Shown: one piece after another, positions 24,319 through 34,304 of the stretch
Numbering within the stretch: the stretch's first letter is position 1
Layout: each line of letters opens with the position of its first letter
Assembly: GCA_900155495.1 (NCBI GenBank)
Contig: FTLJ01000878.1
Coordinates: 1-37,281 of the forward strand
Direction of reading: 5' to 3'
Source of the DNA: Porogramme epimiltina
Lineage: Eukaryota; Basidiomycota; Agaricomycetes; Polyporales; Polyporaceae
DNA: 37,281 nucleotides
Made by a program: the position numbers and the translations under genes
The notes under the pieces: model-generated
What the model was told of the DNA's origin: nothing
The model's database searches: none
Seen by the model: the letters and a program-made list of their open reading frames with translations, nothing else

Positions 24319-27300
24319 CCACAGGGTCTCTCAGCCATTCGGCCCAGCGAATAGGGTAGAACCATGTACTTACCCGCAAAGCATTGAGTTGGGTGCTGAC
24401 TGTGCATGACATTCGTGGTATTCCGTCCATACACAGTCATCTGTCATCACCGATGCGCCCGGTATCTTCTGTTTGGACACCGGCTCCTTCAGGGGAAGGG
24501 GCAAGCAAGCGTTGGAACCCTAGTAGTTGAAATCCGACATTCTCGGAAACCGCTCGCACCCATGTTGCCTGGGTCCCCATCGGCGAGTAAGTACCAGTTC
24601 CACGTCCAAAGGTAAAGTCTCTCCTTGACTGGATGCTCTAGCCAGCGATTCCCTGGCTGGCGAGGTGGAATGGTGCATCCTAGACGAAGGACGTCCTGCA
24701 TTGAGTGTTCGCGGGTATTCCGAGTTCCTCGGGCTCCATAGGGTTCAAAATGGCGCGCAGTCGAGGGCCCCGCGACGCCCAATCGCTCGGTATCTATTGT
24801 GCGTTCCGAAGGTTGGCAGATGAACATCAATGCCGACACCGGCTCAACGGACATTTCAACTACACTCGGCGATTCAACAGGAGCGACGTACTAGAATTCT
24901 CTAGGCACGGCCGCAAGATGGACGCGTCCTCGCGGCTGTCTTCGTAAGCTTAAGATTAGTCGCCGACAGAGTAGTCGAGACTGAATCTAGCGTTGGTAAG
25001 CTATGATTAGGAATCTTGGAAGAACCTTGCGACTCAACCCGTGTTCACGAGCTCTTCGCACCTTCGGGCGCTTTTTCCTGATATTCATTGGTTTCCACGG
25101 CTTATAACGGACGTTGACACGCGAGCGGACGTGGTCACCTGTCCAGTTGCACAGTCGCGTAGAAGACGCTATAGGGACGGGCTCGGGATGAGGTCCGATC
25201 TGTGAAGACACTGTCAGCTCACGAGTCGTCGGACACCTCGTCACCGACTAACCGCGTAGGCTGGGATCCAATGTGCTCAGATCAGTGGGGGCTCCACCGC
25301 TGTTGCTCTCCGTAGTTCACTGGGCCGGATTTCCGGCGAATAAGTGCCAAAAGTAACTCCGGGGCTGCTTCCTCGATCGAGAAGTTGAGTTTGGATGTCC
25401 AGAAGCGGGGCACCGGAGTGACGTTGCAACCCCCGTCACGCTATCGCCCTGTACAAGTGTCTGAAGAGGGTAGAACCCTCCTTATCACTGCAGATATCGC
25501 GCTAGTCAGGTGATGCCAGTAGTGCCTACGAGAAGACCTACCTACGACTTGGCTCCGCTGCGCGTGTCGTTTCGAGTGGCAAGGCGATGTGATGCTGTCG
25601 CCGATCATTGTTTGAGCGTGATTCTTCCTTAGACGTCGAAGCCGGTAAGTCGAAAGGTTGATTAGATCGGAGATCTTGATCGAATAGGTGCGTAGGAGGT
25701 TAATGTTCGTTGCATAGGTTGTGTCACGCCCAGCTGAGGGGACCTATCGTGGCCCAATCCAATCTATCGCGAGTGATCATACGACTACGAGACAAAGTGA
25801 GTGAAGCTCGAAGAACAGAGCTATATGATAAGGGAGCAGAAATATACCACCTATTGGCGCTGCGATGTCGGTAATGGATGGAGTGGGGTTGGAGGGCATC
25901 ACTAACAGCGAGACTTTTGGTACGAAGAGTCGTCTTCTCTGAGCGCGGCCAACGAGTAACGTCTTCAAAGGTTTCTTGTGAGCTCTAGATGCCTGGCATA
26001 GGAGAGGGACGGCGGCAATGCCTATACAGGTAGAAGCCCGATCCAGGGTGACCCCAATTCCGAGCAACGCCCTGGGCGGAGGGGTGCAGGTGACATTTAA
26101 TGTTGAAAACTACTTTGATCGATATGCATTACTCACCTCATCACGATCGCCCTGGACATCATCAACTACATTTTCATTGAGTAAATGGAACCCTCAGGGG
26201 ACCATCGGAGTGCCTTGTTCGCGCAAGGCCGCCAGGAAAATGATAAAGTTATATCTTCCATTGACACGCAGATGAAGAATACATGCTACAGCGGGTCGTG
26301 CGAAAATGGAGTGGCCAAGGGGAGGGGACAACGGTGAAGGGGAAAGATAGCGACCGTGAAACGGAATGAAACTTCTTCATGTACGGAGGTCCGAACAACT
26401 CTGCACCACGACGAGCAGCGGAGGGCGAGAAGGCGGCGAGAAATGACCATTATCAGAGTGAGGCGCGCGGTAGGGAGGCGGATACAGCGACATGGACAGG
26501 GTGCATACACGGTGAAGAGGGGAGGCCGAAATGGTTGGTTCGCCGCGGAGGTCTTGCGGAAACTGTTTGGAACGCAGGGTGCAGGCCTCATTGCACAGTA
26601 TCAGCTCGTTTGGATGGCCGGAAGTGTACATACGGCCACGTTATCCAAGTCGTCTGCCCTGATTAGCAGACGGGAGGACACCGGGTTCCCCTGATGGTGC
26701 GTGGAAGGGGGGACAGCGACGCTGAAATTGATGCGTTTGGATGTACTCCGCAATGCGGCGATTTACTGCGTGACTGAACTAGCGAAGAGTCAGAGAGGAT
26801 ACAGGTGTTATGCACGCACCTGACACCGCCCGCCAACTCTTCAACATGCGTCGTCCGCCCAACGGTCAACCTCTCCACAAAGGTCCCTTCCGCAAAGAAT
26901 CCACGTCCCCGTCGCCCAAAGGCTCCATCAGCGGCACGCCTCAAGCCGATGCTGTGGAGGCTGCGACAGTAATCCGCTAGGGCGTTCGCCCTCGAAGAAG
27001 TCGCGTTTGGGGCCGAAGCCGTCTTCGAATCAACGCGTTCTCCAGCCTGTGAACGGTTGCGAGAGGGAAGAGTCTCAGGGTCCTCGCGGCGGAGCGGGAG
27101 AGCGTACAAAGTACAACTTACGGGCTGCAACCTTGCGGGCCATTGATCACCGCACGGAAACCGGGCTCGAAGACGTGTTTACGTCTTGCCGACGGAATCG
27201 ATCCTTTGTGCTGTTGAGGGCAGGGTAGGCCGTTGTTCACCCGCGGAGAGCGCACCGAGTGATCTTGTCCACTGCAGCGACGGCACGGAGGAGATCGCAG

Positions 27301-28172
27301 AGAGCAATACATGTTGGCTTGGGAGGAGAGACCAGACGATGAGGAAAGAACTGTGAAGGGCCTGCTGAAGAACTTGGCAAACGACGTCAGCGGTAATCGG
27401 GCCGTGCTCGTCGCCGGAATTTGCCGAACAGCGACCATCCACCCAGTCGAGTGACGAGGATCGTTAGTACGGCTTGAGTAATGACCTCCACTTTCGCAGA
27501 ATATTCCAGTGCTCGTCGGTCTCTGCGTGTTCCGTATCATGTTCGCATCATGCTCGGTTTCCCCAATGCTGCTCTTTGATCATCTACATTCCGCCGCCGT
27601 TTTCCTACTACACGTTCACTCAGCTGCGCGGTCTGCGCGTCCCCGTGGACCCCTTAACCAGGAACTAATATGGCACGCGGTCGCGGGTGAATGGCCCACC
27701 AGCCCGACGTTTGTGATATCTGATTTCATCTAGCGACGCTTGTTCTATGCTCACCGACCTTCTCTTCACAGACTCGGCACCGCTTAGTGTGGCTCATGCC
27801 CGCCAGCAGGCATACGGTTGTCACAGTACCCTGCCTGCACTGGCCACCATTGTCTATCCCGATATCCCGAACTTAGCTAGGCTAGGCCTCTGCCCACCCA
27901 GCTCGCTCTGGTGGCTTCGAGTGATCCCGTATGCGACCCGGGAAGGTTCCCCTATCCCCGAACGTAGGCTCACCCTCACATAGAGTCCTGATCATCGTCC
28001 TCCCCATATGCAGCGTGCCCCTCATCATGCATGTTCTCCACGAGGCGGCCCCACGATGGGCCGCACTTCTTCTTTTGTCCAATGCCACTCCCCAGCTTCA
28101 CCATTTTGTTCCAGAGTGGTAGATCCGAGCGCTGCGTGACGCGCCGCCGCGTTGCCTATTACTCCAGAGGCA
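24319..28172. other. Gene-poor region, no gene recognised
   Basis: Almost 4 kb between the divergent SDR and DnaJ genes. Base composition is mixed and stops are frequent in all frames. The most coding-like part is about 26663-27130, open on the minus strand for 155 codons and partly open on the plus strand in two frames, but no domain is visible. Frames near 25777-26067 (-) and 27118-27540 (-) are likewise unassigned. No terminal repeats, transposase motifs or tRNA were found. Decayed genes or an untranslated RNA are both possible. Confidence 0.4.
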
Positions 28173-28177
28173 TATAA
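28173..28177 (+). promoter_or_regulatory. TATA-like element of the DnaJ gene
   Basis: TATAA in the context CATATAACC, about 140 bp before the ATG at 28316. A long pyrimidine-rich leader follows (28205-28310), typical of well-expressed fungal genes. Confidence 0.5.
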
Positions 28178-28315
28178 CCGACCGAGTTAGTCGAGGCCCT
28201 GACCCTCCTCCACAACCGACGCCGTCCCCAATTTTCTCCCCTATTTACCCCCCCTATTGCACCCCGCTACTACCCTTGCTCGTACTGTCTGTCCTATACC
28301 CCTCTCACGCGCGCC

Positions 28316-30292
28316 ATGCCTACTCCCAATACAGAAGTGAACAAGCACCTTGAGACACTAGGTCTCAAGCCCGACGATCTCAACGAGGACGCCATTAGGG
28401 TGGCCTACAAGAAACTCGTAAGTTACCTCTACTCCGAAGCCTACAGCCATACCTACACAATTACAAGGCTTTGCGGTGGCATCCGGATCGCCACAATGCG
28501 GACCCCGAGGAGGCAAAGGAGAAGTTCATTGAGGTGTGTCATCGTTCAAAATGCCAGCGCAAGCTGCTGTCTAGGACTAACGTTGGGAGTTCAGGTCAAC
28601 GAAGCATATAAGGCTCTCGTAGAAGAGTGTAAGAAGCGTAACAAACGCAAGAAGTCGCACAAGGACGAGGACGGGTCTTCGTCGCGACGGCCCTTCTGGG
28701 CGGGCTCAACCCCTAGCACATCATCCACGACCACATCCAGCTCTACCCCCAGTGCCGCGTCCTCATCAGGTGCTACAAGCGGCGCATCTTCGTCAAGATC
28801 GTCCTGTGCAGCAGAAAAGCCTACTACAGAGCTCCCCGAGAAGACGACCGCAAAACCTCACGATCCGCAGCCCTCGAAGAAGGCTGACACTCATTCTGAG
28901 AAGTCCTCTGGCTCTTCAAGGCCTTCAGAGAAACCCTCCTCCAAACACCGCAGCTCAGACTCGTCGAAACGCGACGCGTCTGCAACTAAGACGCGCCGAT
29001 CCGGTGACCGCGACACCCCTTCACACACATCATCTTCTAAGCACGAGCGTTCCCACCCTAAATCATCTTCATCACCGTCCTCTGCTGCGCACAAGTCACC
29101 CCGGCCCTTCAAGCCATCTAATCTTCACTCCGATAGCGACTCCGATACGGCATCCGAATGCGAGTACGTGCGCTGTTTGTGCTATTACAACCATTCACGT
29201 ACTCATACAAACCACCAGGTCAATTCGTGAGCACAAACATCGGCACCACTCGCATTCGAAGGGAAAGAAAGTCGCGCTCGGGGAAGACGACTACGAGTTT
29301 ATCGACCTCGGGACGCCGCTGAAGCCAATCCGCCCATCCAAGTCCACGACCTCATCCTCTTCATCCCCCAAAGACTGGATCTTCCCCCTCCACATCACCC
29401 TCGAAGACCTCTACTTCGGCGCGACGCACCGCTACCGCATCACGCGCACGCTTAATCCCTCGCACCCCGACGTGCGCTCCCCGCGATCGCCGACCAAGCA
29501 AACCGTCCAGCTCGACGTGCATGTCGCGCCCGGGTGGCGCAATGGTACGCGCGTGCGCGTCGTTGGCGTCGGCAACCAGCGCCCAGACGGCTCTTTCCAG
29601 GACATCGTCTTCGTCGTGACCGAGGCGCCCCACGCGCGCTTCATACGGCACGGCGACGACCTCGTCCTACCCGTGCGCGTCCCCTGGGCGGACGGGCCCT
29701 CGCGCCCGTACTCATCAGGCGACTCGGACGAAGCGAGCGACGATGACGAGGGTGACGGCGGCGGCGGCGGCGGGCGGTACCGCTTTGGGTTCAGGCGCGG
29801 GCTCGGCAGGGTGGGGCGGCCGCGCCCGTGCGCGCGCGAAGAGGAGGACGAGGTGTACGTGCTCGGCATGGACGGGGAGGAGTACACGCTCCCGATCCCG
29901 CGCACGCTCGTCGAGGCCGCGGACGGGACGCGCGTGTTCGGCGCGGGGATGCCGGTGCGCAAGGACGGGAAGGTCGTCGGGCGCGGGGACCTCGTCATCC
30001 GGTGAGTGTCGTTTGCGCTTCCTCTCGTTGCCGCGCGCTCCCGAGCTCCGCTCCCCCACCCTCTTTCGCGCGTTGGCGTGTCGGAACGTCTCCCCCATTC
30101 TTCCGCTTGGGGGTGCCTCGTGTGCGGGGCCCCGCGATTCGTGTTGGGGTGGCAGAAGAGAACGGGACACTTATTGACGTATTTGCGGCGCGCTACAGGT
30201 GGGAATTCGTCTTTCCCGAGTCGTCCGACAAGCTGCAGCGGACCCCCTGGCAGACCCTGAAGGACGCGATGCACCTCCGCTTTCAGGTCTAG
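28316..30292 (+). CDS. DnaJ (Hsp40) co-chaperone with Ser-rich linker
   Basis: Five exons: 28316-28417, 28468-28533, 28595-29163, 29219-30001 and 30199-30292. They join in phase to 537 aa. A J domain occupies about the first 70 residues with the HPD motif at 39-41, which stimulates the ATPase of Hsp70. Next comes a linker of about 180 residues dominated by Ser, Thr, Lys and Pro, with no Cys-rich zinc region, so the layout is type II-like. The C-terminal part resembles the DnaJ_C substrate-binding domain: a strand block with EDLYFGATHRYRITR, then VAPGWRNGTRVRVVGVGNQRPDG, DIVFVV and RHGDDL. It is interrupted by an acidic and glycine-rich insert at roughly residues 415-450, and the ending WEFVFPE is followed by a short tail. 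No signal peptide is seen, so it is cytosolic or nuclear. Intron 4 is 197 nt. Which Hsp70 it serves is unknown. Confidence 0.92.
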
Positions 30293-33200
30293 ACACCAGC
30301 ATCGGCCCGGCGAACAGGCCTGCGGGGTTCACACTACCCAGCCCCACCCCACGGACTGGGGCTTCAAACTCGGGCGCTCCGGTGACCAGGGGCACGTTCC
30401 AGTGCCTTTGTGTCACCACCTTCCATCTTCCCTTCTCGGCTTCACTCGCGTTCACGGCATCGTTCTCGCAAAAAATCGTTGTATACGTATGATCATCTGA
30501 CGCCCGAAGCGACGGACAGACTGACAGTCACACATGCACCCACCTGCGCTACCCTTGCAATTGTTGTACTATATTCGTTTCTCTCTCTCCTTGGTTCTCG
30601 GATGCCTGATGGATATTTGGAACTCACCCACCTCCCACCCCCACACACCACATAGTTAGCTGTTTCACGCCACATCTTACCCCTCGGACCGGACTCACTC
30701 TCGCTTCCATCACCATTGCTCTCTTCTCCGCCCCTCATAGGTAGTATGCTTACATGTACTATATGCCGCATGCGCGCACCCCTTTAGGATATGTGTACTA
30801 TAGTTTCCTTTCGCGTCTTTCGTTTCATTCCTTAGCATACACATACCTATGAGTCCTACCTGTCACATTTCCCATACGTAATGTGGCCCAGGAGGCTGTG
30901 TACAGTACTCGATCCTGTCGAATGCCACCGTCATCGGGATGCTGCCCCCGACCACGCTGCCCTCGGCACCATAGCTACAGCCACGATCGAGCTCCTGAGG
31001 TGGGCAGATGGTCGACGCCCGCTGTAACCCCGATGTGAGATGTATAGCAGCCACAAGTTCGACGTTCCTTGATTTTCCGTGAGATAAGGACGCAGAGGCC
31101 ATGTACTATTATCATTACTTTTCGAAGTCCGTGACATGAGATATCTGACTGATTGAAGGGTCCTTGACCAACACTACCCCAAAGCCCTGGCGGATAATAT
31201 TGATGAACTCTATGTACATCGAGAACAAGCGAAGGAGATGGCGTCATGGTTCCCCGGAACGAAATCGCCCCTTTGAAGTCGATTGAGCATCAAATTGCTA
31301 GATCCAGTCACCGTCCTTGAAATAGGATCTCGAGAGATAGATGTATGCATGGAAGGGTTGAAGCGAACGTGTAATTCCGGGGGGCCGAATAAGAGAACAG
31401 ATACATCACTTATCAACTTCTGGTTGAGAACTGCTTCTTTACACTCCTATCCGTTCGTCAGTTGCGAAGCTAGTGAGCACTTGGGATAGTGAAGCTAGAA
31501 CGAGGACTAGAACTTCTGTACGTCAGATAAACTCGTGTTCCGGGATTGGGTGAACGCAAGATCCTGATGGGCAACCCCAACACAGCTCAGGCTTCTTGGC
31601 CGCAGGGGAAAGCGGGTCACAGTCGACAATCGGCCAGCCGCAGTCTGTGCTTGCTGCTGATCTTGAGTTCTTGAACGCCGGCAGGGTCTCCGGTCGCAGC
31701 AGCCATTCACAGTACCAAGTTCGCGTGGCAGACGACGTGGTGAGCAACAATGATCGCAGACGGCGAGATCGTGAGAACAGGTCCGCGAACGTGCACCCAT
31801 CGGAAGCCACCGCGGCATGTTTTGAGAAGATGTCGGTGTGTGCTGTCGGGTCATTCGGGCAACGGAGAACCATATCATGTCGAGTAGGTCGGCGAGAAGG
31901 CTGCAGGGGCGACGCGTGCGGCAACGCGGGTGGAGTACGCCTGGCGGAGTCGTTTCTGGTTAGAACGCGTGATGTGCTTCATGTCGCGAGCCTGAATGTG
32001 CCACGGGCTGCGTCCGCTGTCCATGTTGACATGGGAGCCACAAGGGCGGCCGCGCCGCGGTTACAACTGCAGCCTGAGCTCTCTACGTTCGCGCTGCGTA
32101 TTCTTGATAGGAGCCTGGAAGGAGTTGTAAGTGCCGGGGGGAAGGAGTGAGTGCAATAAAGACGGATTTACATCTCGACAGGTGGACAGCATCACGCTGA
32201 CAGTGGACCGGCAGGCGCGGGGCGTTAAACATGATGGAGGCATCGGTCATAGCTCGTGCAAGTTGCGACGTGGGTGTGGTGGACTAAAATATATAGCAGC
32301 TATTCGTATCTCAAATACCGATTATGGACTCACTACGAAGGCGAGGGCGCGCTCTGAGCGGGACATCATCACAGCCCCTCCGCTGGCCATGGGCGCCGCA
32401 GTACTTATCACTCGCAGCCTCTCATGGCAAGGGCGCATGGCGGGCGTCGGGGTCACGGGTGCCGCCTCGTGCCGCAGACAGCGTACTTGGGGAGTGGGAA
32501 GCATGGCGTGTTCCTGCGCCCGTTGTGGCGCGGGCGCGACTGATCAGCGTCAATGTGCCAGCGCCCCGAAGGGCGCGCGCCGCCCACCTCGCTGCTGTCG
32601 CGGGGCCGACGGCCTCCTGGGTCAATGTCGCATCTCGGGGCGAGCATGGCGCCGTCGGAGGCTCGCGCGCGGGGCGAGAGTGCTCATCGAGGGTTTGTAG
32701 CACCCGGCGGGAGCGGGCGACGCGCGGAGGTCGGGCGCGCCGCGCGCACGGCCTTTGAAGTGTTCGCGAAGAGGGCGTTGGCAGAACCTTGTATGGTAGA
32801 GTTCTGGATGGAAGCAATTTTGTACGCCGCCGAGTGAGACCGCAGGAGGAGAACAAAGCGACGACGCACACGCACCGAAAAATATACAGTGTCACCAAGT
32901 GTCGTTGAAGGCGATCTCGCTTGAGGTGGATTTCGTCTTTGGAGAGGACCACATGGGCGCATGGTGCCATATTTTTCAAGAGGACTAGAGTTGAGGGCGC
33001 GATGTTGTTGCGCGGGCGCAGTGGAGCTCCGTGAGAGGTGTGCTCGGGTAGGCACTCGCGCGCACGGAATTAGGCAGATGGGCGGGCGCGCGCAACGGGA
33101 CTCGGCGGCGAGGCTAAGCCTAACTTCCCCACGGGACCAGCGCGGAGTCGCGCTCGAACATAAGAAGCCACACACGCATGCAAGGTTGCGCGCGCACCCC

Positions 33201-33370
33201 TACACCCACAACCTACGCACCCAGGACGCGGAGAAGACGGCGAAGACGGGAGGAGGAAGAAGAAGAGGCAAGGGGCAGAACCAGCGCCGGACGAGCATTG
33301 TCTACGCCTCGGGTAAGAAGAAGCGCGGATTGCCGGCATTGGCGCCCCGCGAGCATAGGCCGAAAGATCG
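30293..33370. other. Gene-poor region, no gene recognised
   Basis: About 3 kb downstream of the DnaJ gene. The first ~600 bp are pyrimidine-rich and probably include its 3' UTR. Longer open frames occur at 31596-32150 (+), 31523-31924 (-), 32324-32758 (+) and 32422-32979 (-). They overlap on opposite strands in GC-rich DNA and carry no secure domain. The minus frame at 31523-31924 has a faint BTB-like stretch, described in the findings. I do not call a gene here. Confidence 0.4.
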
Positions 33371-33371
33371 G

Positions 33372-33378
33372 TATATAC
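33372..33378 (+). promoter_or_regulatory. TATA-like element before a possible small gene
   Basis: TATATAC, about 260 bp before the small open frame at 33639. It is followed by a pyrimidine-rich stretch (33388-33530) that looks like a fungal transcription start region and leader. Confidence 0.4.
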
Positions 33379-33638
33379 GCCGCCCGCGCGTCCCCTCTGC
33401 CTTCGTCCCCCCTCTGTCTCTGCGCTCGTCTCGTGCGTCCCTGCTGGCCCTGCTCCTCGCCTGCAGACCTCTTCGTCTCCAGCTCTGCCCCACCGACGAC
33501 CTTCTATCCCCCATCGCATCGTCAAACTATCACTCAATCGGCCGTGTTCGGACCAGAGGATCGACGCTTTCGGATATTGTCTACCCCACTGCGCCGCAAG
33601 CCCTATTTCCCGACTCGGCATACACCCTTCGACCACAT

Positions 33639-33746
33639 ATGTCGTCATCGACTTTCCGTCTCAGCCACTATGCACCGTTTCGCTCGTCCTCGCCGTTCAA
33701 GACGTTGAGCTCGACGCCGACGGTCACCTTTGACGACTGGTGGTGA
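33639..33746 (+). CDS. Possible small protein (35 aa), or first exon
   Basis: This ATG is the first in its frame after the TATA-like site and pyrimidine-rich leader. The frame codes for 35 residues rich in Ser, Thr and Phe and ends FDDWW before TGA at 33744. After the TGA the same frame stays open to TAA at 33888-33890, with a second ATG at 33777. A GTGAGA donor-like string overlaps the TGA, so this could be an exon joined to later sequence; one matching acceptor (33764-33766) would give a 24-nt intron, too short for known fungal introns, and another near 33855 would give 114 nt. I recognise no family. It may be a real small gene, a uORF of an unseen transcript, or chance. Confidence 0.3.
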   Translation: MSSSTFRLSHYAPFRSSSPFKTLSSTPTVTFDDWW

Positions 33747-33890
33747 GAGAAAGCCCTCCCCATCAGCCGCCCGGGCATGTCTATCTTTGATCCGCCCTCC
33801 GCCTCGCGCCGGTCCGAGCGTTCACCCGCCCCCCGACCCGTGTTCGTTGCGGCCAGTCCTGCCGCCTCTCCTCCAAGGCAACCTGAGTAA

Positions 33891-34304
33891 CAAGCAACGT
33901 TTGTCGTGCACCACGTCCACCTCGTCGCTGTCCAACCCGTACCCAACCCCCCACCCTCACTGCAATCTTCTCGAGCCTGACTGAACGCACAAAAGGTATA
34001 AAGAACATGATACAAGGTCAGTTGTTATAATTCTACGGTAATGTGACATAAGAGAAAGGAGCACTAATCAGGACATTACTTAGGGCGCATACATCATACA
34101 GACACAGAGGAGACGCTGGTATAAACGGGGCCGCTTCCCGCCGGGGTATTCTACGCATATAGGAGGCGGATAAAAAAAAGACGGGGAGGAGACGGAGCAG
34201 AGGGGCGATTAGACGTGGTTTTGGCTAGTTGGTGAGTCCGCTATCGTCGCAGGCCTCTCGTAGCTGGCATAACGTGGTCGTGAGGGCAGAGAATGTCCGG
34301 CGAT
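33891..34304. other. 3' flank between the possible small gene and the Zn2Cys6 gene
   Basis: About 410 bp with no coding motif. It includes AT-richer DNA around 34020-34180 and would hold the 3' end of the Zn2Cys6 transcript (minus strand) and of any plus-strand transcript from the small gene. Confidence 0.4.

Noticed and set aside
28752..29218. Upstream part of a 417-codon frame, before the true DnaJ exon 4
   Set aside because: The J-domain frame runs through exon 3 (28595-29163) in another register. Only the part after 29219 belongs to the DnaJ protein.
32324..32979. Plus and minus frames of 144-185 codons
   Set aside because: They mirror each other in GC-rich DNA, are Arg/Ala/Pro-rich, and have no domain or splice support.
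33070..33708. Overlapping frames of 176-192 codons around the possible promoter
   Set aside because: Composition is Arg/Glu/Pro-rich low complexity. The TATA-like site and pyrimidine tract inside them fit promoter and leader DNA better.
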